Shown here piece after piece: positions 12,001 to 21,700 of a stretch of DNA of 64,000 nucleotides. This stretch comes from Sialis fuliginosa. Taxonomy: Eukaryota; Arthropoda; Insecta; Megaloptera; Sialidae. The stretch is taken from positions 15,659,001 through 15,723,000 of the forward strand of contig OY540817.1 in NCBI GenBank assembly GCA_961205875.1. Direction: 5' to 3'. Made by a program: the position numbers and the translations under genes. The number at the start of each line of letters is the position of its first letter. Within the stretch, counting starts at the first letter, position 1. The notes below the pieces were generated by a model. It did no database searches and had not been told where the DNA came from. It was given only the letters and a program-made list of their open reading frames with translations.

Positions 12001-15000
12001 GTAAAGTAGTACAAAACAAGCGATATATTATCAACAGGTGAGGAAGAAACTGTATCATTCATAGACCTGCCTCCCAACAACCTCAAAGTCCCTGAAAAAG
12101 GCATCCTCAAAAAGCACTACGGGGGCTTACCCCACAACAACACAGAGCATTTAGAACTTATGTCCCGGTCATCAGAACACCACAACGAGGTCGCTGCAGC
12201 GGTTGCCGGCAACGGGTCGGCGTCCATCTCGGATGTGGAGCGGACGCTCAAGTCGCTCAATGGGTATCACGAGGACATCCTCGAGGCGCTGCGCACAGCG
12301 GCGTCGCAGCGGGGCGCGGCCGGCACGCCGTGCGGATCTGAGGACGGCGGAGGCGTACTCAGACCCAAGAGGAGCTCGAGGGCGTCCAGCCAGGAGCGCG
12401 TATGCGACGTGCCCGGCACAGGACTCTCCCAGACGCATACGGTTCTAGTGGAAGGATCACCGTCCAGACGACATCATCTCATTCATCACGGGTTAGTCAT
12501 TATTATTTACTTAATAATACTCCCTCTGTCCATGGGCGTAGCCAGGATTTTGTTCAGGGGAGGGCAAATTTTTTTTTTGAAACCGATTGATCGGCGTGTT
12601 TTTCCTAGTATTGAAAAATTAACATTTTCATTATTTATTATATCTCTAGATAGTTGCGCAAAAAGTAACAATGAAAAGTCATTATTTTTTTCAATTCTTC
12701 TTTTATTTTCGCCACATTTTTTTCAATCAATTAAATTTATATGTATGTGCATATCTTTTTGAATACAAAATCCTCTACAAAAATGTTCTCTACGTTGCTA
12801 TTTTGGTGTTTTTTTTTTATTTAATGTAAAAAATCGATCTAATTTGAATTGATAATATACTTAAAAAAAAACTTTACAATAAAAAAAACAATGATATTTA
12901 AATTTTCGAATCTAAAAATGTCAATATTTAGCCAATGAACTGATTAATTTGTTACTCTTACTTCACGAGCCCATGCTTTTGTGGGTAGTTATTTTAACAC
13001 AAAACACAGTTTTCACTGTTGCCAATACTGCGACCTTTGCCTTTAGGTGTTTTTATTTTATTTTTAATTTTCCCTGATATTTTAGTTTACATGTAAAAAT
13101 AAAAGATTGTGATTAAAAAAAACTTTGATATTTTATTTTCTGGATCCAAAATATAAATTTACGTTCAAAAATTCAATGGACATCATAGAAGTCTAGAAAT
13201 ATCCCTGTTTGGACAATAATACTGATTTACTTATTACTTTTTGGCACAAGCTAGGGGGGGGGGGGCAAGCGCCTTCCACTGCCCCACCCTAGCATAAAAA
13301 TATATTAACTTTTTTGTAAAAAAAATTATTTTAAAGAAACATATACCTAATAACATTACTAGATATATTTTTATTATTTGACGGTTCGCCTGCAATTCTT
13401 TGCAGTGCTGACGAGGAGGATGACGACGTTCCGCCATGTGGACCAATCCGCATCCGTAACCTGGAGGACCTGATACGGCAGCTAGAGCACCACTCGGCGC
13501 GGCACATGAGTCCCAGCGGATCCGAGGATATTCGCATGTCGGAAACCGAGGCCGACCGACACTACCGACTCGACGCGACCTGCGGTGAGGGGCCGCCTAG
13601 CCGATGTCGCGGGTCTGAAGACACCAGGTAAAATTTAAACTCGAATTTTAATATCTACATTTTAAACGGCCACCATATTGAAATCAGAATCAATACGTAT
13701 TTCGTATCAGTTTTTATTTTCTATTTTACAAGAACGCAACTTTTTCCCACTTCATAGGGTTCATAAATATGGAAATTTCACAGCCACTATTTGTTTATAT
13801 CAATTATAAACTATGGTTATAACTTATCAAATACAAATCCCCTAACCATAAAAATTGTAAGAGCTTAGACTTACATGTGTTTCAATAGCAATGGGAGGGT
13901 TCATGTCTGACCAAAAAACGGAACAACGAGCTTTGATTGGTTGATTCGTGGAATTTCTGGTGGAATGTACCAGAAATTAAAAGAATGTCATTTTTTAGCG
14001 TGTAAGGAAGTGAGAAAGAAGTAACTAGAAAGAGATAGAAACTAGTGACTAGGCTAACCATAGAACTTTTATGTTCACTTAATGTTGAGCGTTTCTGCCA
14101 GAACACTAATTTCTATCTCTTTCTGGTAATTTCTTTCCCACTTCCTTACACGCTTAAAAAATGACATTCTTTTAATTTCTGGTACATTCCACCAGAAATT
14201 CCATGAATCAACCAATCAAAGCTCATTGTTCACCATTTTTGGTCAGTCGTGAACGTGACCAATGCTATCATCATCAGAGTCCTACTACTTACTTAGTTTC
14301 TAAGGCATATAAATAATCGTAGTTATTTTAGATTTAAGATAGTGTCTTTAGGACTCTGATGATGATAGCATTGCTATTGAAACACGTGTAAGTCTAAACG
14401 CTTACAATTTATATGGTTAGAAGATTTGTGTTTGATTATATCAATTAGTTCAAAGATTAAACATTTCAGTTAATTTTTAACTATTTTTTTTATTCTTATC
14501 TTTAAGGGGAAGTTTTTGCAAAAAGGAAAAAAATGAGGTGGGAACTACTGACACATTAAACAGTCCTAAGACTTTCGCTTTATCGTTATTTATTAAAAAT
14601 TATTATTTTTCGTCAGATTCGTATACGGACGTTACCGGCAACCTCCGGGTAGCACCGGGTCCCGTCACGGGCCCCCGTACATCCACCCGCACCACCATCA
14701 TCACCACAGGGCCGGCACCGACGAGGATGATATCTACGAGAGCGCTGACCACGAAAGGGGTCAGTGCGCGGACACGCCCGACAGTGAGAGGTGAGTGTGG
14801 GAGCGTTTGTTACTTACTTGCTATACTAAAGGGCTTGAGCTTACTCATTGCTATTTAATTACACGCAAAAGTAAATAACACTTTATTATTGATATTAAAT
14901 ATGTATGTAATCAGTGGTGTAGCTAGAGATCGCTGCACCCCCGACGAAAATCGAAAAAAGTGGGTCCTGGTGTTATTGACAACCGAATACTGGATACCTT

Positions 15001-16520
15001 TCTTTTATTTTTCTTTTTTCTTTTGGTGCTACTTATCAAGTATAGGTACTTTTACGCCCTCTGAAATTAACGAAGACCTTTTTTTTCATTCTAATGTCGG
15101 TTTTTATGCCTGATAAAGCTCTTTTACCGCTCCCCTCTCGAACCGTTTACCACGGTGGAGGTTGATTTCGTCAACCTCTAGCTACACCACTGTATTTAGT
15201 TAGTTCCTTACAGGAAATTAAAGCTGAATTGATGTATTCTTCGGGTTCTGTTTCTGATTCATGTTCAACAACGTGTCAGTTATTAGGGTACAAGAGAGAA
15301 AATTTTTTTCTGATTATTGTACGAATTTTTATTTGAATGAAATAATGTTTTCTAGGCATTGTTGAATCTAGGCACTTTACTTCGTTGTGGGGGCTGAAAA
15401 GTGTAAGAAACAGATAACATTTTTAGGAATTGAATCTAATAACGAGTGGAAGGAAGATCTCTACCCCCTCTCAACGAATGAAAATATTTTAAGAAAAATT
15501 AATTATGGCAAATAATTTTATTATTATTTCTTAATTGTACTATGTTTTAGATTAGTTGATGTTTTATGATATTGACTTCTCAAAACCAACGGTAACTACC
15601 TATAAAATACATATGTAGGTATGAGTTAAAATTTCTTATAATTAAAAAGAATTACTACAATAATTCAAACCATTCTAGCACATTGAGCCCAGGTCCCCGA
15701 TATGTTGATAGTTGGTACTGACATGTTTTTTTTTTAATTTATCAACCGATAAATTATCGCTACAATATAATATCTACAAATTACAAATAATATACACGCA
15801 TTCCTTTTCAAATCAATCAAAAATTAAATTTATGATTATTCAGTGAATGAGGTTATTGTTTTTTTGTTTTGTTTATAAATATGTGTGACGAGGGATGGTG
15901 AGGGGGTCAAATAGACCAAAAAATAGCGTAGCGTCGTTTATAGATAGATTATTTTCCGCGAGGCTCAACTTGCTAGGACTTAAATTTATCTGTGTAAAGT
16001 TTTTCTAAACTACTTATTATATGTATTTTTAGTTTATTCAAAGTTAGACATCTGCTGTTTGTCAAGTTTGTTATTGTAATTTATTTAACCTTTGGTTTTG
16101 AGTATTGTAAGCTCACGCCCATTTTACGGAAACAACATGTTACGACTGTCATTTTCTAGTGATGAATTTATTCAAGCTCAACAACAGTTAGCCCGGTGGG
16201 CGAGTGAAGAGGCGGCGCTGGCAGCAAGTGGGGCAGGAACAAAGGCCGGGGCCGCCTACTACCGACAGCAGTCCCCGCCCACCGAGGAGGAGGAGTCCAC
16301 GTCGAGCAGCGGCGGAGGCGCGTCCGTGGCACGCGCTCCGCCCCCGGCCCCGCCCCCACGCGCGCCGGCTCCACCCACACGCGCGTCGGTTCCGCCCGCA
16401 CGCGCGTCAGTTCCGCCCGCACGCGCCTCAGTTCCACCTCCGCCAGCGTCCGTTGATTCGGACACGGCGGCATCGTCGAGCGGCGCCGAGCAGGGACGGT
16501 ACCCCGAGTATAAGCACTGA
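1..16520 (+). CDS. 3' part of a large gene: cytoplasmic tail of a probable single-pass adhesion receptor (Fat-type cadherin suspected)
   Basis: Seven exons share one frame: 1-18 (partial), 3750-3905, 10380-10450, 12038-12491, 13406-13627, 14617-14790 and 16160-16520 (TGA at 16518). Each internal edge has AG/GT, and the codons split by introns close correctly. The result is about 484 residues. The start reads MALCYRRKSTLPKYDPP, a hydrophobic end followed by a basic cluster, as at the inner face of a membrane segment. The rest has no membrane segment. It contains KGILKKHYGG, a predicted helix with SLNGYHEDILEALR, an acidic DEEDDD run, NLEDLIRQLEHH, SPSGSEDIRMSETEAD, a six-His run, a DEDDIYESAD patch and a Pro/Ala/Arg-rich tail ending YPEYKH. 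Length and composition fit the cytoplasmic domain of an atypical cadherin of the planar-polarity/Hippo type (Fat-like). Flamingo/CELSR is an alternative because CELSR tails also carry a KGILK motif. Exons and frame are well supported; the family is inference. The extracellular part lies outside the window. Confidence 0.7.
109..178. repeat. CT-rich microsatellite
   Basis: A run of TCTCTC and CTGTCTCT units lies in the first intron seen. It gives a meaningless open frame rich in Ser and Leu. Confidence 0.9.
3088..3262. repeat. Imperfect inverted repeat
   Basis: The left arm (TTATTTGCTTGGAAGGTGTA, then GCTAATGAGT) is the imperfect reverse complement of the right arm (ACTCGCTAGCCATACCCTCT, then AAGCAAATAA). 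It is probably a small decayed foldback transposon. Confidence 0.5.
3750..3905 (+). CDS. Gene 1 exon, juxtamembrane part of the tail
   Basis: The acceptor is TTTTCCTACTAG and the donor is CAG|GTAAGG. It encodes RKSTLPKYDPPFVKK, then a Ser/Thr-rich stretch, then DSVNKILSFGTGQPYR. It joins directly in phase to the exon at 10380 (Arg closes as AG+G), so no exon is needed in the 6.5-kb intron between them. Confidence 0.75.
6778..6846. repeat. CA-rich microsatellite
   Basis: Interrupted ACACAC/CATACACACG units. They generate apparent open frames on both strands that have no protein character. Confidence 0.8.
8299..8684. mobile_element. Short hAT-like element with CAGTGGCGTAGCTAC ends
   Basis: The left end CAGTGGCGTAGCTAC matches the reverse complement of the right end, CAGGGGCGTAGCTAC, at 14 of 15 bases. 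No transposase is inside. No clear target duplication is visible, so it is either old or two separate remnants. It shares its ends with the elements at 14912 and 35452. Confidence 0.5.
9642..9662 (+). mobile_element. Solitary pogo-like transposon end
   Basis: CAGTGGAACCTCATAGCGG matches the pogo-type end seen at 37498-37632. No partner end or TA duplication is visible, so this is a fragment at best. Confidence 0.4.
9790..10152. mobile_element. Foldback element, copy 1
   Basis: This is a 363-bp element made of two long inverted arms of about 150 bases. The ends are GGGAGCGTTCACGTTTGACC and, reverse complemented, GGTCACGTTCATGACTGACC. It is flanked by ATT on both sides (9787-9789, 10153-10155), a 3-bp target duplication. 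It has no coding capacity. A related copy lies at 13893-14260. A 3-bp duplication with GGG ends suggests a Harbinger-like origin, but the class is not proven. Confidence 0.8.
10380..10450 (+). CDS. Gene 1 exon
   Basis: This 71-nt exon has acceptor TGTGTTTGCAG and donor CAG|GTAAAT. It encodes EHKLHALRRMPASSGSEDDP and then THSG. The sequence is Ser/acidic, and codons are GC-rich against AT-rich flanks. Confidence 0.75.
12038..12491 (+). CDS. Gene 1 exon, central part of the tail
   Basis: This 454-nt exon has acceptor ATCAACAG and donor GG|GTTAGT. It carries EEETVSFIDLPPNNLKVPEK, GILKKHYGG, a predicted helix around VERTLKSLNGYHEDILEALR, and a basic segment RPKRSSRASSQER that looks like a phosphorylation-rich linker. 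GC is very high in the second half (12200-12450). An open frame from 12160 runs past the donor into the intron; its last 90 residues are not coding. Confidence 0.8.
12492..13405 (+). other. Intron of gene 1 with transposon remnants
   Basis: Begins 40 bases before a GGGCGTAGCCAGGATTTTGT sequence near 12534 of the kind found at ends of short transposons. A G-run at 13254-13264 and the text CACTGCCCCACCCTAG at 13278 may be the other end. No exon is seen. Confidence 0.4.
13406..13627 (+). CDS. Gene 1 exon, acidic and helical part of the tail
   Basis: This 222-nt exon has acceptor TTCTTTGCAG and donor CCAG|GTAAAA. It encodes ADEEDDDVPPCGPIRIRNLE, DLIRQLEHHSARHMSPSGSE and DIRMSETEADRHYRLD. The IRIRNLEDLIRQLEHH segment is predicted to be an amphipathic helix. 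It looks like the best conserved part of the protein and is the best probe for identifying the family. Confidence 0.8.
13893..14260. mobile_element. Foldback element, copy 2, nested
   Basis: This 368-bp element has the same long inverted arms as the copy at 9790. The ends are GGGAGGGTTCATGTCTGACC and GGTCACGTTCACGACTGACC (reverse complement). AAT flanks it on both sides (13890-13892, 14261-14263). The uninterrupted right arm of the host palindrome has a single AAT there, which confirms the 3-bp duplication. Confidence 0.88.
14352..14394 (+). ncRNA. Hammerhead-ribozyme-like motif
   Basis: Read 5' to 3': stem I strand GACT (14352), core CTGATGA (14356-14362), stem II ATAGC/GCTAT with a 3-base ATT loop, core GAAA (14379-14382), palindromic stem III ACACGTGT, cleavage triplet GTA ending at 14390, and stem I partner AGTC (14391-14394). 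All core bases match the hammerhead consensus. One extra base follows CTGATGA, and the pair next to it is G·T, which may weaken activity. A minimal palindromic stem III is known from hammerheads of Penelope-like retroelements. Confidence 0.6.
14617..14790 (+). CDS. Gene 1 exon, His-rich and acidic part of the tail
   Basis: This 174-nt exon has acceptor TTTTCGTCAG and donor AGAG|GTGAGT. The correct frame gives FVYGRYRQPPGSTGSRHGPP, then HPHHHHHH, then RAGTDEDDIYESADHERGQ. A different frame is open for longer (from 14538) but conflicts with the splice phase. Confidence 0.75.
14912..15192. mobile_element. Short hAT-like transposon
   Basis: A 281-bp element with perfect 17-bp terminal inverted repeats, CAGTGGTGTAGCTAGAG. 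The flanks are TATGTAAT and TATTTAGT, matching at 6 of 8 bases, as expected for an old 8-bp duplication of the hAT type. It has no transposase. It lies in the intron before the last coding exon of gene 1. Confidence 0.82.
16160..16520 (+). CDS. Gene 1 last coding exon, Pro/Ala/Arg-rich C terminus
   Basis: The acceptor is CATTTTCTAG and the stop is TGA at 16518-16520. It encodes DEFIQAQQQLARWASEEAAL, a Gly/Ala stretch, SPPTEEEESTSS, a proline-rich run, then a 7-residue repeat of the PPARASV type, ending GAEQGRYPEYKH. No PDZ-binding terminus is evident. The exon is GC-rich enough that all three + frames are open for a long way. Confidence 0.78.
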
Positions 16521-16660
16521 TGATAGGTTGCACCGCGCGAAGGGGCTGCACTGAATGCGCATGGGCGTAACTCTAATAAGGACCGCCCACATACCGGTAA
16601 ATATACAGCGGGAACTTGATAGTTGCAAATAGTAAGTACCAACATTGCTCAACTTGTACT

Positions 16661-16666
16661 AATAAA
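16661..16666 (+). terminator. Candidate polyadenylation signal of gene 1
   Basis: AATAAA lies about 140 bases after the stop codon of gene 1. It is the first match downstream. AT-rich DNA gives many chance matches. Confidence 0.4.
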
Positions 16667-17989
16667 TGTCCCAAAAATCATAGCATACAATAACTTTTAT
16701 TTAAAACGAGAGATCATCAACACTTTTGAGAGGATGTATTGTGGGTCGTAAAATTAAATATTCTTATTTATAATTAATTTATAGACATCCAAAATTTATT
16801 AGAAAAAAATCATCCTTTAGAAACGTTTCAGTTTACAAACATCAAATTGTAAAATATGAAAAACCTATAAGAAGAAGACACCTCTAAAAGATCGTAAATA
16901 TACGCAGTTATATGTTTCTGCATTATTATTTTTAACTAACAAAACGGTCCGTAAAAATTGTCAAAAAAAATTGATAATCAAAACGATTTTTCTAGTTCTT
17001 GTAAAAATTTGTAAAAAAATAGGTAATATTTTCCCTTGGTCGAGGGGCGGCAATTTTTTTTTACCCAGGGCGGCACTTAACGTAAATCCGTCGCTGGATA
17101 TGGTCAGAACCACGAACCAGATATAAACCTTTTGCGGGCCGAACTCAACTCCCGGGCTGTAGATTACAGACAATTGGCCATATTTCGTTAATAAATAGCA
17201 TATGTAAGAAACAGTAGCAGTTATCTGTAATTTAATTGTCTATTAAATAAAAAATTAGGTATTCGAAACTTTTCTCAAAATTGTTGATGCGAACTTTTAT
17301 TATTTAATAATAATTAAATTTATAATTCATCATTTTCATTAATCATAACTAAACATTGCAATTATAAAGCTCATACTGTATTAATTAATACTATAAGCAT
17401 TCTGAATAAAATAAAAGAATTGTTCGCAAGCAATAGACGAGTAATATAAAAGCCTTTGCGCATTTTGTGCAGTCCTCCTCTGCTTACCAAACTCACTAGC
17501 CATAAACTGTATACCGACTTCACTTTAATTCAGCCCAGAATCAGGGTGTCCAACCGTTGCTTTACTAATTATTCTGTTCCGTTGCAACAATGCATATCAA
17601 CGGCATATAGTTAAGACATGATAACAATAATTTATCAAAAACATATTTCCAGTTGTAAGTAGTAAGAAGTGAATATTTTTTCAAATTGTATTTTAATTAA
17701 AACAAGTATAAATTTATTTGACATTTCTTATTACCTATATTGGAAATATATTTTATTAATCGAAAATTTACTCGGATATAAAAATAATAGTGCAGCGATA
17801 ACATATTACAATACGAAGGGCGTTTTTATGGTTAAATCTAAAAAATAAAATTATATTTGAGGGAATTAAATATAACATATCTTCCTTATTATTATTATTG
17901 TTAAATATATCCGAAAATAACAAATAAATTATACCTAGTAATTATTATTACGATTTTTTTATATATAGGTATTAGTATTGTTTTATTAG

Positions 17990-18760
17990 GGGGGTATTTT
18001 CCCTAAAATTTTGATACCAAATACAACTTCAACTGACACAAATTTCACGGCATTAAATATAACCTATATTTCCTCATTCATTTATTTATTACTAAGCATT
18101 ATCGAAAAAGAAATCCTATAATTGTATTCAATAATAAGCACATTTATTAATAGACATTGTTTTTGTCTTATTAGAATTGTATTTTAATTTGAGGATCTAC
18201 CCCCTTATTTCTTGGTATCAAATAAATCCTATATTGCCTCATTAATTATATTCCATAATAAGAACAGATTTTTTTGTACCTTTATTGTTGAATAAAATAT
18301 TTGAGGTACTACCTCCTAATTTTTCGAAATTAAATATATCCTATATTGCCACATAGATTGTATTCAACGTATAATAAGGGCTTTATTAATGCAGATATTG
18401 TTAAATCTATATTAATTTTAAAAAATTAATTGAGGATCTATCTCCTAATTTTTTTAAATCAAATATATCCTATATTGCCACATAAATTGTATTCAATATA
18501 TAATAAGGGCTATAGTAATGCAGATATTGTTAAATTTGTATTATTAAAAAAAAAAAATTTAGGATCTATCTCCTAATTTTTTATATATCCTATATCGCCA
18601 CATAAATTGTATTCAATATATAATAAGGGGTATAGAAATGCAGATATTGTTAAATCTGTATTATTAAAATTTTATTTTAATTTTATTTTTGAAAATTGAT
18701 TTTATTTAGGAGAGTGTCCCCTAATTTTATATAACCAAATATAACTTTATATTATAATAT
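17990..18760. repeat. Tandem repeat, unit about 120 bp
   Basis: The best units begin near 18303, 18430 and 18555. They share CTCCTAATTTTT, AATATATCCTATATTGCCAC, TTGTATTCAATATATAATAA and ATGCAGATATTGTTAAAT. More diverged units lie on both sides (about 18000, 18190 and 18700). About six units decay outward from a well conserved centre. Confidence 0.85.
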
Positions 18761-21700
18761 ATTTATTTTAAATCATTTTTATTTAAGAAACCTCGACGTA
18801 TGATTTATTATAGAAATAAGATTAAATTGGTTTAATTCAGTATGAAAACAATTTTTTAGATTTAACCGCAAATATATCTCTTCTGGTAAATATATAAAAA
18901 CAGTGTTAAAGGTATCATCAGTCAATATAAACATGTACCTGCATTATTTTAATGATTTTGCAATTGTGCAACTCCCAAATATTATTGTAAATAAAAAAAA
19001 TTATTCTAAACGTTATTAGGGAATTGTGTTATACATAATTTTTGTAAATATTGTTTAAATCTAACCAAATAAATTTATTTGTGATTTTTTTGCTGTGATT
19101 AAAAGAAAATATTATAATTAAATTTAGAAATGAGAGTTCTGTTCATTAAAAGAAATGGATTTATATATTTTTATTTATTTTTTCAAAATAAGTTTGTGAA
19201 ATAAGAATTTATGCATTGATGCAAGGGACTCATGTTTCTATATTTAATAAACAAGAAAAAAATAGTTAAATGTTTTTTGTGAATCACGTATATGTTACAT
19301 TACATTTTTATTGATACACTCATTGTGTTATTAAAAAATACTTTCTGCCATTAAAATAATTCCATAATTCAGATATGTTTTAATGCATTGAAATCATAAG
19401 ATAGTAAAATAGATAAAACAATAGTTACATTCAATAATATATCTAATATACAACAGATCAAAAAACGTAGGAAAAAATAATTTCATGCTTTAAATAAAAA
19501 ATACAACGAGTGTACAAATAAACACAACATTGAAATGTTGTTCCGGTTCCGATACATCATTAAATATAACAACAATTGAACTATTATAATTTACGATTAT
19601 TTATATAACATAAAATATTAAGTCTATTGTACATAATCTCTTTTAATCTTTGTTTTGCATTTCATTCATACATTTTCAATTTTTATCTTAGAAATATCAA
19701 ATTTTTTATAAAAATTTGGTCGTACAATTAATTTGTAGTAAATATTTCTTTATGTGATAATTGAAATGAAATTTTAATCAACATTTTATTGAAGATACAG
19801 TTTCTGATATGATATCATTATCATTAATAATCGTTTTTTGGACTTCTCTTAATGATATCATTCTTAAAATCTTGCTGTTTGGGGGAATTATACCTCCCCA
19901 AAATGGTGTTTATCTGGGGTAGGAAAAACGGGTTACTTAGGGTACGAAAATTCATTAGATCTGTTAAACTATCCAGTTATTATTCCAATTTTACAGTTTC
20001 AACGTTCACTAAAAAAAAAAACATTACAAAATCGTATGACCTAATAAAATAAACAGCATTTTTCATCAAATCAAAAAAAAACTAAGATTAAAATAGAATA
20101 TGCGTAGTAGACTTTAGAAAATATTTTTTTTTAATTTATTTTTGATCGAATGGTTTTAGAATTAAAATAATTTACTCTATTCTAAAAAAAAAACATTAAT
20201 TTTTAAACACGTAACTGAAATGTTAATATAATCTGTTATATTATAATATAGTAGTTAATTATATTAAAACTAACCAATTGACTGTCCTTTGGGCTAAAAT
20301 AAACTATAAGTGTCCGATATGTGTTGTGCCTACGAACATATGGCAAAACGTGTGTACATATTAAATAATAATCGGTTAAAAATTAGTAAAAAAAAGTGAA
20401 ATAAACGAAGTATTATATTCTAAAATAAACAGTGCACGATCCACGATTTAAAAAAATATATACTGACTGCTATTTCGAATTTAAATGCCAAGTAATGGCC
20501 TTTTGAACTTGTATTATAAAACAGTGTTATTTGGAGTGCATATTGTAATACTTAAATGTAATATAGTAAATACATTTGTTTATCAGTTACTGCAAATACT
20601 ACATACAGAGTCAAAATGACTAGAGGGTTTTATATAAAACAATGTTCACATGTTATTATATTAATGTATCAGTAATTTATTATCGTAATATTCACGACAT
20701 TTTTAATGAAATTTTTAAATAACTATATAGTAATAAAATGAACGGGAGAAGAAATGTTTTTTACTTGACTCTGTTAATAATTATGTTTCAATACTTAAAT
20801 ATTCTTCTATCTAGCCCAGGCATGGTAGAATTTTTGCCAGATTTCTGAATCTTTTTTAAATACCTTCATTTACTTGTACACGTAAGTAATATTACATCCC
20901 TCCCAGCTATAGAAGGAATAAAAAGTAAACAAAATTAGTTTTTCGCAAATATCTTAAAAGCTGTTAGTTTTACTAGAGAAATGGTTTAATAATAAATTAA
21001 AGATAAAAAAATTCTCAATAAAAAAGGCTGTATAGATTTTTTTCGTAGAACTATTTACTCAATCAAAAATGTGGCGCGGAAAAAATAATTTAATTTAGCA
21101 ATATTACAATACGTTTTACATGGAATTAATAATTCTGCAAAAAATGTAAGATTTTTTGATTTTGAATTAGTTATAGAGACTTTTGTAAAACCGATAATAA
21201 CAAAAAAGTGATTTACCTATCTTTCTTTCGGAATTCGCTGGGTTTAAATATTACATACCAATTAAAAGAAGGTACGTATCTAAAAAAAAATCAGAAATCT
21301 GTCAGTTTTTCCTAGGTTCCCAAATCTCAATGTATTGGTATCTAGCATGACTAGGCTAATCTTAAAAATATGTTTAATTATCAGTTATATATAGGCATAT
21401 TAATAAGCTGTATAATTTTTTAATAAATGTAAGAAAATGGAGGAATTTTATATGTTCGAAAATAAAATAACTTAACTCGTAACTCGATATATTTAAGTAT
21501 TGAAATATGGTATATTGCGTGTAGTATTTGGCCTAGTCCATTCAATGGATACATTATTTAGTAGGTTATGTTTGTTAATACAATTTCGTATGAATATTCA
21601 GCAATTAAATATTGATAAAAGCAATAACAAAAAATCAAATATAAGAAAGAATGTTTGCTATCAAATAGTATCAACATGATAAACCCACTCTAACCTCTAA

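Larger units (their letters stand above)
13825..14437. mobile_element. Palindromic element carrying hammerhead-like motifs, interrupted by a younger element
   Basis: If 13893-14263 is removed, the left arm reads on without a gap (…TTTCAATAGCAAT|GCTATCATCATCAGAG…). It is then a near-perfect reverse complement of the right arm at about 14350-14437. The arms are roughly 85-90 bases with a spacer of about 70. Each arm carries a CTGATGA…GAAACAYGTGTAAGTC motif pointing inward to outward. The outer limits are approximate. Confidence 0.75.

Noticed and set aside
12492..12762. C-terminal part of the 200-codon open frame from 12160
   Set aside because: It is read-through past the GG|GTTAGT donor into intron containing transposon text; the spliced frame continues at 13406.
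14538..14858. 106-codon plus-strand frame
   Set aside because: It starts in the intron and is in the wrong phase; the splice-compatible frame of 14617-14790 gives the His-rich and DEDDIYESAD peptide.
16168..16645. Long open frames on the minus strand and in other plus frames (116-128 codons)
   Set aside because: They are shadows of the GC-rich last exon of gene 1, where stop codons are rare in every frame.
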